Positions 1-10,357 of a DNA stretch of 64,000 nt are shown here, piece after piece. Source of the stretch: Flavobacterium salmonis. Its GTDB lineage: Bacteria; Bacteroidota; Bacteroidia; Flavobacteriales; Flavobacteriaceae. The notes beneath the pieces are model-generated. The model made no database searches and was not told the DNA's origin. It saw only the letters and a program-made list of their open reading frames with translations. The stretch spans positions 248,001-312,000 of the forward strand of contig NZ_CAIJDP010000060.1 in the NCBI RefSeq assembly GCF_903819435.1, written 5' to 3'. The translations under genes were made by a program, and so were the position numbers. How positions within the stretch are numbered: the stretch's first letter is position 1; each line of letters begins with the position of its first letter.

Positions 1-1
1 A

Positions 2-1078
2 CATGGTAAATATATTGCTGTAAACTGTGGCGCTATTCCGGAAGGAACAATTGACAGTGAACTTTTCGGGCATGAAAAAGGAGCTTTTACAGGTGCTACA
101 AGTACACGTGAAGGTTATTTTGAAGTAGCCAACGGCGGGACCATTTTTCTTGATGAAGTTGGCGAATTGCCTCTGACAACTCAGGTTCGTTTACTTCGTG
201 TACTTGAAAATGGCGAATTTATAAAAGTAGGTTCTTCACAAGTTCAGAAAACGAATGTGAGAATTGTTGCAGCCACCAATGTAAATCTATTTAACGCAAT
301 CGAAAAAGGAAAATTTCGTGAAGATTTGTACTATCGTTTAAGCACAGTAGAAATTACTTTACCTCCTTTAAGAGAAAGAAACGACGACATTCATTTATTG
401 TTCAGGAAATTTGTTGCCGATTTTGCACACAAATATAAAATGCCTCCATTACGATTAGGTGATGATGCTGTACAGCTTTTGCAAAAATTCAGATGGAGCG
501 GAAATATTCGTCAGCTTCGAAATGTTGCTGAACAGATTTCGGTTTTAGAAACCAATCGCGATATTACACTTGCAACCTTAAAATCTTATTTGCCTGCTGA
601 AGGCAGCAATCTGCCTTCTGTAATTAACGACAGTAAAAAAGAAAGTGACTTTAGTACCGAAAGAGACATTTTGTATAAAGTGCTTTTTGATATGAAAAGT
701 GATTTAAATGATTTAAAAAAACTCACTTTAGAATTAATGAAAAATGGGTCTTCAAAAGTTCAGGACATCAATCCAAATTTAATTCAGAAAATTTATGGCT
801 CACAGGAAAACGACAGTGAAATAGATTTTGAAGAAGAACCAAGGACAGCGGTTATGACGCCGGCAGCGCATGAAGATAATTATCATATACCAGACGACAA
901 CAACTATTTAGACGCTGAAACGATTGAAGAAGAAGAGATTTTACGTTTAGAACAAAAAGAAATCGAAATGATCAAAAAATCACTAGAAAAAAACAAAGGT
1001 AAGCGAAAAGCTGCGGCTGATGAATTAGGTATTTCTGAGCGAACTTTATACCGAAAAATCAAACAATTTGACTTATAA
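2..1078 (+). CDS. sigma-54-dependent transcriptional activator (5' partial)
   Basis: The frame is open from the window edge, so the start lies upstream and about 358 C-terminal residues are visible. The visible part holds most of the AAA+ domain. The GAFTGA loop that contacts sigma-54 is at visible residues 27-32, and a Walker B-like IFLDEVGEL follows at about residue 50. An acidic linker leads to a Fis-type helix-turn-helix at the extreme C-terminus ([20 protein letters not shown]). The family remodels RpoN holoenzyme at -24/-12 promoters using ATP. Any receiver or sensor domain would be outside the window, so the input signal cannot be judged. lptE follows after 78 bp on the same strand. 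The family assignment is very secure. Confidence 0.95.
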   Translation, partial: HGKYIAVNCGAIPEGTIDSELFGHEKGAFTGATSTREGYFEVANGGTIFLDEVGELPLTTQVRLLRVLENGEFIKVGSSQVQKTNVRIVAATNVNLFNAIEKGKFREDLYYRLSTVEITLPPLRERNDDIHLLFRKFVADFAHKYKMPPLRLGDDAVQLLQKFRWSGNIRQLRNVAEQISVLETNRDITLATLKSYLPAEGSNLPSVINDSKKESDFSTERDILYKVLFDMKSDLNDLKKLTLELMKNGSSKVQDINPNLIQKIYGSQENDSEIDFEEEPRTAVMTPAAHEDNYHIPDDNNYLDAETIEEEEILRLEQKEIEMIKKSLEKNKGKRKAAADELGISERTLYRKIKQFDL

Positions 1079-1119
1079 ACTAATCAATTCCAAAAATTAA
1101 ATTGCAAATTCCAAATTAG

Positions 1120-1127
1120 TATATTTG
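1120..1127 (+). promoter_or_regulatory. possible -7 promoter box of lptE
   Basis: TATATTTG matches the Bacteroidota -7 consensus TANNTTTG and lies 29 bp before the lptE start. A TTG at 1102-1104 could be the -33 element, but the 15-bp spacing is a little short. This is a consensus match only, in AT-rich DNA. Confidence 0.35.
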
Positions 1128-1156
1128 AACAAAATTAGAATTTCATTAAAAACTTT

Positions 1157-1678
1157 ATGAAAAAAATATATTCTCTATTAGCCCTAATCAGTCTTTTAAC
1201 ACTGAGCGGTTGTACTGTAAAATATAACTTTACGGGCGCTTCTCCAATTGAAGGCAAAACATTTCAGGTAAACTTTTTTCAGAATAACGCTGATTTGATT
1301 GAACCTGGAATCGACAGAGAGTTCACATTGGCTTTACAGGATTTAATCATGAATCAGACTAATTTAAATTTAGTAAGCTCAAATGGTGATTTGCTTTATG
1401 AAGGTGAAATTACAGATTACCGAATTACTCCAATGAGTGCAAGTGCTGTGACTACAAATGGTGATGCAACAGCTTCCCAAAACCGTTTAACGATTCGTGT
1501 AATGGTTCGTTTTTCAAATAGAAAGAAAGAAACTGATGATTTTGAAAAAACATTCGAATTTTATCATGACTATCCGGCGCAATCTCAACTTGTAGGATCA
1601 GTCTTAAATGAAGCCATCAGAGATATTTTTGAAAGAATTACCCAGGATATCTTTAATGAATCGTTAGCTAAATGGTAA
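1157..1678 (+). CDS. lptE: LptE-like LPS-assembly lipoprotein
   Basis: A 173-residue lipoprotein. The N-terminus is a lipoprotein signal with lipobox LSGC and lipidated Cys19. The body is compatible with the LptE family of outer-membrane lipoproteins, which plug the LptD barrel and help deliver LPS to the cell surface. In flavobacteria the gene commonly sits directly after a sigma-54 regulator and before secG, as it does here. The ATG at 1157 begins a good signal peptide. The identification rests on context, size and signal type more than on a catalytic motif, because the family is divergent. Confidence 0.8.
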   Translation: MKKIYSLLALISLLTLSGCTVKYNFTGASPIEGKTFQVNFFQNNADLIEPGIDREFTLALQDLIMNQTNLNLVSSNGDLLYEGEITDYRITPMSASAVTTNGDATASQNRLTIRVMVRFSNRKKETDDFEKTFEFYHDYPAQSQLVGSVLNEAIRDIFERITQDIFNESLAKW

Positions 1679-1731
1679 AATTGCTTAATCGGTTTTATTA
1701 ACAATTAAACAACAATAACTAGGTTAAAATA

Positions 1732-3375
1732 ATGAATGTAACTAATTATACATACTTAATAAATAAGCCTGATGCCATCACAGAAAAGCATACTGAAGCA
1801 TTGGAAAATGTTCTGTATGAATTTCCGTATTTTCAAAGTGCCCGTGCATTGCGATTAAAAGGACTTTATAATAAAAATAGCTTTAAGTATAATTATGCCT
1901 TAAAAGTTACAGCAGCCCACACAACCGACCGCTCTGTTTTATTTGATTTTATTACTTCTGAAACTTTTACGACTATTCAAGGCGAATATTATGACCGTCA
2001 ACTTAGAGATCTTTTAAACATAACGGTTTTTGACAGTGAAATTGTCTTAGCGGAAGAAAAGAAAAAACTGACAGAAGTTCACATTGATCCTATTGAGAAG
2101 TCTATTTTAAATTCTATTAAAGAGTCTACAACTATCCCAAACGTTACTTTTGAAGAAGCTGCAAAAATTGAAGAAAAACCAATTGACTTAATTACTGAAC
2201 AATCGATTTTAGATTCTTTTAAAGAAGTAACAAACGTTACTTTTGAAGAGCCTGTAAAAATTAAAGAAAAGCCAATTGATTCAATTACTGAGCAATCGAT
2301 TTTGGATTCTTTTAAAGAAGTAACAAACGTTACTTTTGAAGAGCTTGTAAAAATTAAAGAAAAACCAATTGACTCAATTACTGAGCAACCTACTTTAGAT
2401 TCTTTTAAAGAAGTAACAAACATTACTTTTGAAGAGCCTGTAAAAATTAAAGAAAAGCCAATTGACTCAATTACCGAGCAACCAATTTTAGATTCTTTTA
2501 AAGAAATAACAACCACCACTTTTGAAGAGCCTCTAAAAATTGAAGAAGAGTCAATCGATTCAATTACTGAGCGACCAACTTTAGATTCTTTTAAAGAAAT
2601 AACAACCACCACTTTTGAAGAGCCTCTAAAAATTGAAGAAAAGCCAACTGACTCAATTACTGAGCAACCAACTTTAGATTCTTTTAAAGAAGTAACTCCA
2701 GCTATTGAAGAAGTACCTGTTATAAAGGAACAAACACGAACTTTTTTTGATGAAATTGTAGAGGATGAAGTTCCCGAAGTAAGAGTTGAATCAATTGAAG
2801 AATGTGTATATACTTCATTACAAGATGCATCAACAGTTGTCTTTGAAGAAGCTGTTGAAGAACCTACAGAAACTAAAGTTCCGGAATCAGTAAAAATTGC
2901 CGAAGAAAATCTGGAAATTGGAAAACCATTGGATTTTTCTGTTAGCGAAAAGCATTCTTTTCAGGAATGGCTGCAATTAGCAAGACCGGAACCAATTGAC
3001 AGAACAAATGAAGGTCCAAAAGAAGCAGTAAAAACAGAAATTGAAGTTGAAAACATAGTCGAAAATGAAATAATGGACGAAGAGAAAAAGAAAAAAGCAG
3101 AAATAATAAATAAATTCATAGAAGCGAATCCGAAAATTTCACCAATCAAACAAACCGCAATAACTCCGGCAGTACAACCTGACTCACATAAAGAAGATAA
3201 CTCTTATTTAATGACAGAGACGTTAGCCAGAGTTTATTTGGAACAAAAAAAATATACAAAGGCAATACAGGCATATGAAATATTAATTTTGAAATATCCA
3301 GAAAAAATTACTTTCTTTGCAGACCGCATATCGGATATAAAGATTTTACAACAAAATAACAATAACAATAATTAA
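1732..3375 (+). CDS. TPR-like protein with a 31-residue tandem repeat
   Basis: A 547-residue acidic protein without a signal peptide. The N-terminal ~115 residues form a conserved-looking domain (LxxPDAITEKHTEALENVL). Residues ~140-335 hold six near-identical 31-residue repeats with the core LDSFKEVTNVTFEEPVKIKE, preceded by one degenerate copy. A second acidic linker follows. The C-terminus has a TPR-like helical pair (TETLARVYLEQKKYTKAIQA) and ends in six Asn residues. The protein lies 53 bp after lptE and 3 bp before secG, so it is probably co-transcribed with envelope-export genes. The function is unknown; the terminal TPR-like part suggests protein binding. The central repeats look recently amplified. 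Confidence 0.75.
   Translation: MNVTNYTYLINKPDAITEKHTEALENVLYEFPYFQSARALRLKGLYNKNSFKYNYALKVTAAHTTDRSVLFDFITSETFTTIQGEYYDRQLRDLLNITVFDSEIVLAEEKKKLTEVHIDPIEKSILNSIKESTTIPNVTFEEAAKIEEKPIDLITEQSILDSFKEVTNVTFEEPVKIKEKPIDSITEQSILDSFKEVTNVTFEELVKIKEKPIDSITEQPTLDSFKEVTNITFEEPVKIKEKPIDSITEQPILDSFKEITTTTFEEPLKIEEESIDSITERPTLDSFKEITTTTFEEPLKIEEKPTDSITEQPTLDSFKEVTPAIEEVPVIKEQTRTFFDEIVEDEVPEVRVESIEECVYTSLQDASTVVFEEAVEEPTETKVPESVKIAEENLEIGKPLDFSVSEKHSFQEWLQLARPEPIDRTNEGPKEAVKTEIEVENIVENEIMDEEKKKKAEIINKFIEANPKISPIKQTAITPAVQPDSHKEDNSYLMTETLARVYLEQKKYTKAIQAYEILILKYPEKITFFADRISDIKILQQNNNNNN
2150..2706 (+). repeat. 93-bp in-frame tandem repeat array
   Basis: The motif gattctttta is found at 2212, 2305, 2398, 2491, 2584 and 2677, exactly 93 bp apart each time. 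This gives six copies, with a seventh degenerate copy just upstream near 2100-2150. Each unit encodes 31 residues, so copy-number change keeps the frame. Neighbouring copies differ at only a few bases, which fits recent duplication or gene conversion. Confidence 0.95.
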
Positions 3376-3378
3376 GTA

Positions 3379-3720
3379 ATGAGTACATTTTCAATTTTTT
3401 TAGTTTTAATCACAATAGTTTGTTTTCTATTGATCGTAGTAATTATGGTTCAAAACCCTAAAGGAGGCGGATTATCGTCTACAATTAGTGGAACTCAAAT
3501 GTTAGGCGGAGTACAAAAAACGACTGACTTTTTAGACAGAAGTACCTGGACGCTTGCTACTATTTTGATTGCTTTAATCTTGCTTTCAAGTTTAAGCTTC
3601 CCAAGTATTTCAGGGGGAACAGACTCTAAAATTATTGAAAAAACTGAAGCACCCGCAGCTAATACTCCTGCTGCTCCAGCTCAACAAACTCCTGCTCCGG
3701 CAACTCCGGCAGCTAAATAA
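3379..3720 (+). CDS. secG: preprotein translocase subunit SecG
   Basis: A 113-residue inner-membrane protein with two transmembrane helices, at about residues 4-24 and 52-72. Between them is the family signature loop VQNPKGGGLSSTISG. SecG is the auxiliary subunit of the SecYEG channel and promotes SecA-driven export. The C-terminal tail is rich in Ala, Pro and Thr. The start is 3 bp after the preceding stop, indicating tight coupling. A rho-independent terminator follows directly. Confidence 0.95.
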   Translation: MSTFSIFLVLITIVCFLLIVVIMVQNPKGGGLSSTISGTQMLGGVQKTTDFLDRSTWTLATILIALILLSSLSFPSISGGTDSKIIEKTEAPAANTPAAPAQQTPAPATPAAK

Positions 3721-3740
3721 TAATTTAAATATAAAAATGA

Positions 3741-3772
3741 AATGCCAGCCTGTCAAAGCTGGCATTTTTTTT
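3741..3772 (+). terminator. terminator after secG
   Basis: A 9-bp perfect stem (aatgccagc / gctggcatt) around an 8-base loop is followed by a T-run. It ends the transcript that includes lptE, the repeat protein and secG. Confidence 0.9.
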
Positions 3773-3861
3773 AGGAAAAAATGTCAGTTTTAAGAGCATG
3801 GCACAATTTCTGAAAGTCAAATAGAACATTAAAAAACGTATAACTATAATAATATAAAATC

Positions 3862-4137
3862 ATGGCCTTAAACATTAAACCGCTTTCAGATCGCGTACTT
3901 ATCGAGCCAGTTGCAGCCGAAACCAAAACTGCCTCAGGGATTTTTATTCCGGATACTGCTAAAGAAAAACCACAAAAAGGAACTGTAGTTGCAGTAGGAA
4001 ACGGGTCTAAAGACCATACTATGACCGTAAAAGTTGGCGACACCGTTCTTTACGGTAAATATGCCGGAACAGAATTAAAACTGGAAGGAACTGATTATTT
4101 GATCATGCGTGAGGATGATATCTTGGCGATAATCTAA
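3862..4137 (+). CDS. groES: co-chaperonin GroES
   Basis: A 91-residue protein with the typical start LSDRVLIEP, the mobile loop region [18 protein letters not shown], and the C-terminal strand [12 protein letters not shown]. It forms the heptameric lid of GroEL. groEL follows after 84 bp on the same strand. No CIRCE element (TTAGCACTC inverted repeat) is present in the 90 bp upstream, so HrcA control is not supported by the sequence here. Confidence 0.98.
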   Translation: MALNIKPLSDRVLIEPVAAETKTASGIFIPDTAKEKPQKGTVVAVGNGSKDHTMTVKVGDTVLYGKYAGTELKLEGTDYLIMREDDILAII

Positions 4138-4218
4138 AAAAAATACAAGTATTAAGTTCTGAGTATTAAGAATTAAGATATTTCAAACTTGAAACAAACA
4201 AACTTTAAACAAAATTAA

Positions 4219-5850
<1,632 letters not shown>

Positions 5851-5871
5851 GAACCCTTTCCAACTATATAT

Positions 5872-5905
5872 AAATCCGTTTACTTTTGGTAAACGGATTT
5901 TTTTT
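5872..5905 (+). terminator. terminator after groEL
   Basis: A 12-bp perfect stem (aaatccgtttac / gtaaacggattt) with a 5-base loop runs into a T-run, 22 bp past the groEL stop. Confidence 0.95.
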
Positions 5906-6052
5906 AGCTTTTATTTTTTAATCTTATCATGATAAAAATTTTGATGTTTTAAACAAAACATTAAGAATGCGTTAACTACAACAGATTGTTATTGCAATTA
6001 AATTTATGTGCTGATTTATTCAACATATAATTTAGCTTAAACATTTCTTTGT

Positions 6053-8425
6053 ATGAAACTATTTCCCAGATTTTTTAGTTTGTTATTCTGTTTGCAATCC
6101 TTTTCTCAAACTGCTAATAATTCGGAAAAAATAAAGGAATATATCAATACTTATTTTCATTATGACAGGGAAATTATCCATGTACAATTCAACAAAAATA
6201 TTTACATAAACAATGAAGATATCGCTTTTAAAGGATATGTATTCAGCAAAAACAACAATATTCCAAACAACAATACTACAAACGTTGAATTGGTAGTCTA
6301 TAATGATCAGCAGCAAATAATTCAACAGCAATTACTTTTTACAGAGAATGGCACTTTTAAGGGCGGAATTCATTTGAACGAGAAATTTAAACCCGGTAAA
6401 TATAACTTCCATTTTTATACTAACTGGATGAATAATTTTAAGGAAGATGATTCTTTTAACCAAACAGTTGAAATTATAAGTAAAAACAATCCCTATGTTT
6501 TTGAAGCTAATGAACCTAACTGGAAAACGGCAGAAATAAGTTTATTTCCGGAAGGTGGTAATATAATAGACGGCATCATTAATACAGTTGGAATTAAAAT
6601 TAAAGATTGTAATAAGAAAGGCCTTGAAATAATAAACGGAGTTATTTTGGATTCTAAATCAAATGAGGTTGCACATTTTCAAACCAACTCAATGGGAAAT
6701 GGCGTTTTTTATTTAAAAGCGGATTTAAAAGAAAAATATACGCTCAAAATAAACTCTGAAAAATTAAACATATCACAGCCATTGGGCAAAATCGCTGAAA
6801 CCGGGATTATTTTGAGTTACAATAATAATCTGGCAAAAAACAATTTGCTTGTTGTTCTTAAAACCAATGAAAAAGGTCTTCAGTTATACCAAAATAAAAA
6901 ATTCATTTTGCTTATTGAACAAGATGGCAATTTTATGCAACAAGAAATTACTTTCAATAATAATAAAACAGAACAGCCTTGCTTTTTTGATAAAAAAAAT
7001 TTATCAAATGGAGTAAACACCATTAGAGTACTGGATGAAGATTTGAATGAAGTTACTGAGCGACTTGTGTACATCGAGAATGATATTACTCCCATAACAA
7101 CTCTGGAAGCAAAAGCAACATCAAATGACAGTATTATTTTATCCGGAAAGACAGAAGTCAATAAGGCTCATTTAAGTATCAGCATACTTCCTGAAAAGAG
7201 TGTTTGTATGAATCAAAAAAAATCAATTTCAGGTACCTTTTACCTGAATGCGTATTTAGAAAAACCCGAAACAAATACGTATCCTTATTATGATCCGGAC
7301 AACAAGAATCGAAAACAAGACCTGGAACTCTTAATGCTTAATCAAAATAAGGGCAAATTTCTCTGGGAAAATATTAAATCTGATCCGCCAAAAATGAATT
7401 ATCAATTTGAAAAAGGGGTTACTGTGAGCGGTAAAGTAGAGAAAGAACTAAAACCCAATTCAAAGAACAAAATTTCTCTTATATCCTTAAAAGATAATTT
7501 ATTTGATGAAGCTAGTATAGATGAGCATAATGATTTTAAGTTTGAACATTTTTATGCGCAGGATTCTACGGTATTAGCTGTACAAATGATAAATGAGAAA
7601 AATTCTACAATATTTACTAAGATAGAAGCCCGAGTTTCCAGAGACGAACCCCGATTTATTTTAGGACCTTCATTCGAAAAAATTACTTGCCCTGCATTAA
7701 AAACTACAGATAATGTTTTTAATTTCGCTCCGCCAAAGCCAGAAGACAAGGCTATTGAACTGGAAGGAATCGCAATAAAAAACAATTTCAAAAAAGAGAT
7801 TTTAACGCACAAAAACAGCATGAGTCCTGTTGCTAAAGCCTTTAAAATTAAAGAAGGAGAATACAGAACCGTTTTGAGCTTCCTGACATCAAACGGATAC
7901 GATACCGGCATCAACCCAAATGATAATACTGTATATGTTCGCAACTCAAGAGGAGCATATTTGGGCGATTCAGCAAGTTCTCCATCAGTATATATTGATG
8001 ACATTTTAGCTTTTGATTTTAATCAATTGTTAACTCTTACTTTAGATCAGATAGATGAAATTTATATTGATCAATCAGGCAGTTCGGATGTTTCAGCTGT
8101 AGGGCATGGTACGATTAAAATTTACATAAAAAAAGGACAGAAAAGTAATTATTTTAAGCCAAAGTTTACCACGTTCATAGTAACAAAGGGTTTCGCTCAA
8201 AACATTAATTACAAAAATAGCAGATTTGAAAATCAGGAGGAGTTTAATTATTTCGGCACTTTAAACTGGTCTCCGGATATAGATTTAAAAGACGACCACT
8301 TAGACTATCAGATAAAATTTCCTAAAAACAATCAAAAAGAAATTCAGGTCTTAATTGAAGGATTTTCTGAAGAAGGACAATTAATTTCAGAAGTCAAAAA
8401 AATTCATATTGGAGGAAATTCATAA
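6053..8425 (+). CDS. secreted macroglobulin-like protein with TonB-plug-like C-terminus
   Basis: A 790-residue protein. Residues 1-19 form a signal peptide (cleavage near SFSQ). The N-terminal region after it (IIHVQFNKNIYINNEDIAFKG... GKYNFHFYTNW) resembles the MG2-type beta domains of alpha-2-macroglobulin-like proteins. Residues ~610-700 resemble the plug domain of TonB-dependent receptors: VYIDDI, then LDQIDEIYIDQSG and GTIKIYIKKG. No beta-barrel follows; only about 90 residues remain. Similar plug-ended proteins without barrels are common in Bacteroidota and are usually left unnamed. It is likely exported to the periplasm or cell surface, but its substrate is unknown. The gene stands alone, between the groEL terminator and a convergent transporter gene. 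Confidence 0.7.
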   Translation: MKLFPRFFSLLFCLQSFSQTANNSEKIKEYINTYFHYDREIIHVQFNKNIYINNEDIAFKGYVFSKNNNIPNNNTTNVELVVYNDQQQIIQQQLLFTENGTFKGGIHLNEKFKPGKYNFHFYTNWMNNFKEDDSFNQTVEIISKNNPYVFEANEPNWKTAEISLFPEGGNIIDGIINTVGIKIKDCNKKGLEIINGVILDSKSNEVAHFQTNSMGNGVFYLKADLKEKYTLKINSEKLNISQPLGKIAETGIILSYNNNLAKNNLLVVLKTNEKGLQLYQNKKFILLIEQDGNFMQQEITFNNNKTEQPCFFDKKNLSNGVNTIRVLDEDLNEVTERLVYIENDITPITTLEAKATSNDSIILSGKTEVNKAHLSISILPEKSVCMNQKKSISGTFYLNAYLEKPETNTYPYYDPDNKNRKQDLELLMLNQNKGKFLWENIKSDPPKMNYQFEKGVTVSGKVEKELKPNSKNKISLISLKDNLFDEASIDEHNDFKFEHFYAQDSTVLAVQMINEKNSTIFTKIEARVSRDEPRFILGPSFEKITCPALKTTDNVFNFAPPKPEDKAIELEGIAIKNNFKKEILTHKNSMSPVAKAFKIKEGEYRTVLSFLTSNGYDTGINPNDNTVYVRNSRGAYLGDSASSPSVYIDDILAFDFNQLLTLTLDQIDEIYIDQSGSSDVSAVGHGTIKIYIKKGQKSNYFKPKFTTFIVTKGFAQNINYKNSRFENQEEFNYFGTLNWSPDIDLKDDHLDYQIKFPKNNQKEIQVLIEGFSEEGQLISEVKKIHIGGNS

Positions 8426-8453
8426 TTTCCTCATGATTATTAGAACTTAGTTT

Positions 8454-9986
8454 TTATGATGAAACCACTTTGTAGGCAGGATCTTCAATTACATTTACAT
8501 TAATAACTGCATCGGCATTTTTCAGCAATTGACTGCAGTCTTCGCTTAAATGTTGTAGTTCGACTAGTTTATTTAACTGATTGTATTTTTTTGTCAGATT
8601 ATTTAAAGCTTCAATTGCCGACATATCTGCAACACGGCTTTCTTTAAAATCTATTATAACATGATCCGGATCGTTTTGAATATCAAATTTTTCAAGAAAA
8701 GTAGTTATTGAGCCGAAAAATAACGGTCCATAGATTTCATAATGCTTCACTCCTGCTTCATCAATAAAATGACGTGCACGAATTCTTTTGGCACTTTCCC
8801 AGGCAAAAACCAAAGCTGAAATAATAACACCTATTAAAACTGCCAAAGCCAGATTGTGCAATACAATTGTAATTACAGCAACCAGAATTCCAACAAAAAT
8901 ATCATGTTTTGGCATTTTGTTTATAATCCTGAAACTTGCCCATTCAAAAGTTGTAATGGCAACCATAATCATAACGCCAACCAAAGCAGCCATTGGCAGT
9001 TTTCCAATTATAGGAGCTCCAAAAAGTATGATAATTAAAATGGTCAAAGCAGCTATAATTCCGGAAAGTCTTGCTCTGGAACCTGCACCAAGATTTACTA
9101 AAGTCTGCGCAATCATTGGGCAGCCTCCCATTCCGTAGAAAAAACCGTTTAAGATGTTCGAACTTCCCTGAGCTATACATTCTCTGTTACTATTTCCACG
9201 TGTTCCGGTAATTTCATCAACTAAATTCAGCGTAAGCAAACCTTCTGTCAAACCAACAGCCGACACAATTACCGAATACGGAAATATCACTTTTAAAGTT
9301 TCAAAAGAAAGTGGAATATCAGGGATATGAAACGGAGGAAATCCGCCCTGAACTGATGCTATATCTTCAACCGTTTTGGTTTCGATATTAAAAACAATTA
9401 CCAAAGCAAAAACTACCATAATGGCTACTAAAGAAGCCGGAACTGCTTTTGTAATCTTCGGAAAAATTAAAACAATCGCAATTGTTAAAGCAACCAAACC
9501 AAGCATAATATATAAAGGAGTTCCCTGAAGCCAGGAAACCTGACCATTTACAATTGTTTTAAACTGTTCTAGTTGCGACATAAAAATCACAACCGCCAAA
9601 CCATTTACAAAACCAAACATGACAGGCTGAGGGACTAAGCGAATGAATTTTCCGAGTTTAAAAAGTCCAATGCAGATCTGGACAACACCTCCTAATGCTA
9701 CAGCTGCAAAAACATATTCAATTCCGTGCGATTTCATTAAAGCAATCAAAACGATTACTGTCGCTCCTGCTCCACCTGAAATCATTCCGGGTCTTCCACC
9801 AAATATTGCCGTTACCAGGCCAGCAATAAAAGCAGCATATAATCCAACTAAAGGCGGAAATCCGGCCAAAATAGCAAACGACAACGATTCCGGAATCATC
9901 GTCATAGCTACAGTTAAACCGGCTAAAATTTCATTTTTGTAATTGACTTTTTGAGTAAAATCGAAGAGTTGGAATGCTTTTTTCAT
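8454..9986 (-). CDS. SulP family anion transporter with STAS domain
   Basis: About 510 residues. The first ~400 carry 10-12 hydrophobic helices with the SulP hallmark near the start (AMTMIPESLSFAILAGFPP). The C-terminal ~100 residues form a STAS domain (VIIDFKESRVADMSAIEAL). SulP proteins move sulfate, bicarbonate or related anions across the inner membrane. An upstream in-frame ATG at 10016 is less likely, because a -7 promoter box lies between the two, so I chose the ATG at 9986 (MKKAFQLFDF). No carbonic anhydrase or cys gene is adjacent, so the anion cannot be inferred. Confidence 0.9.
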   Translation of the reverse strand: MKKAFQLFDFTQKVNYKNEILAGLTVAMTMIPESLSFAILAGFPPLVGLYAAFIAGLVTAIFGGRPGMISGGAGATVIVLIALMKSHGIEYVFAAVALGGVVQICIGLFKLGKFIRLVPQPVMFGFVNGLAVVIFMSQLEQFKTIVNGQVSWLQGTPLYIMLGLVALTIAIVLIFPKITKAVPASLVAIMVVFALVIVFNIETKTVEDIASVQGGFPPFHIPDIPLSFETLKVIFPYSVIVSAVGLTEGLLTLNLVDEITGTRGNSNRECIAQGSSNILNGFFYGMGGCPMIAQTLVNLGAGSRARLSGIIAALTILIIILFGAPIIGKLPMAALVGVMIMVAITTFEWASFRIINKMPKHDIFVGILVAVITIVLHNLALAVLIGVIISALVFAWESAKRIRARHFIDEAGVKHYEIYGPLFFGSITTFLEKFDIQNDPDHVIIDFKESRVADMSAIEALNNLTKKYNQLNKLVELQHLSEDCSQLLKNADAVINVNVIEDPAYKVVSS

Positions 9987-9992
9987 AGGGCA

Positions 9993-10024
9993 CAAATTTA
10001 AAAAAATAATGTGCATAAAATCAA
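9993..10024 (-). promoter_or_regulatory. promoter of the SulP gene
   Basis: On the minus strand, TTG (10024-10022) and TAAATTTG (10000-9993) are 21 bp apart, within the 17-23 bp reported for Flavobacterium promoters. The box ends only 6 bp before the ATG, so the mRNA would have almost no leader. Confidence 0.5.
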
Positions 10025-10114
10025 TAAAACCTTTCTCTACAAAAAGGAACTTCTGTACTTATAACTGCTCCAACAACAACATAATACAAGAAAAAATAAA
10101 GCTGATCATATTTT

Positions 10115-10327
10115 TTATTCTAAAGGAACACAAACGTATCCCAGATGATTTACATATTCTACAATATTTTCAGGTTGCAGTTCATCCCCTTCAACCCTTA
10201 ATATTTTATCGCAGTCTTCTAAATCAAAATTGATTTTATAAGAAGGAAACTGAGTCTGGATAACAGTCATGACATGATTTTTATCTGCCTCTTCCTGAAC
10301 ATTTGTTTTAAAAATTTCGACTTCCAT
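10115..10327 (-). CDS. small HMA-like (ferredoxin-fold) protein lacking CXXC
   Basis: A 70-residue protein whose pattern fits the beta-alpha-beta-beta-alpha-beta heavy-metal-associated fold (EVEIFKTNV, then FPSYKINFDLEDCDKILRVEG, then VNHLGYVCVPLE). The metal-binding CXXC loop is absent, so metal transfer is doubtful. Proteins of this kind are common in flavobacteria and uncharacterised. An in-frame ATG two codons upstream is also possible. It lies alone between the SulP gene and an outer-membrane gene on the same strand. Confidence 0.6.
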   Translation of the reverse strand: MEVEIFKTNVQEEADKNHVMTVIQTQFPSYKINFDLEDCDKILRVEGDELQPENIVEYVNHLGYVCVPLE

Positions 10328-10357
10328 AATCATTAATTTAAATTATAAATCTAAGAA

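Noticed and set aside
2079..2612. Long antisense reading frame over the repeat region
   Set aside because: It only mirrors the tandem repeat on the other strand and has no independent coding features.
2150..2706. CRISPR-like array
   Set aside because: The 93-bp units are contiguous and coding, with no unique spacers, and lie inside a conserved gene.
3798..3815. tggcac-like sequence before groES as a sigma-54 promoter
   Set aside because: The -24 half matches, but the -12 half reads ctga instead of ttgc. Too weak compared with the site at 61522.
3773..3861. CIRCE (HrcA) operator upstream of groES
   Set aside because: No TTAGCACTC inverted repeat is present in the gap.
8412..8432. Terminator between the 790-residue protein and SulP genes
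   Set aside because: The gaggaaatt / aatttcctc stem is good, but there is no T-run on either strand and it overlaps the stop codon.
8788..9942. Open frames on the plus strand across the SulP gene
   Set aside because: They are antisense to a clear transporter and have no recognisable protein features.
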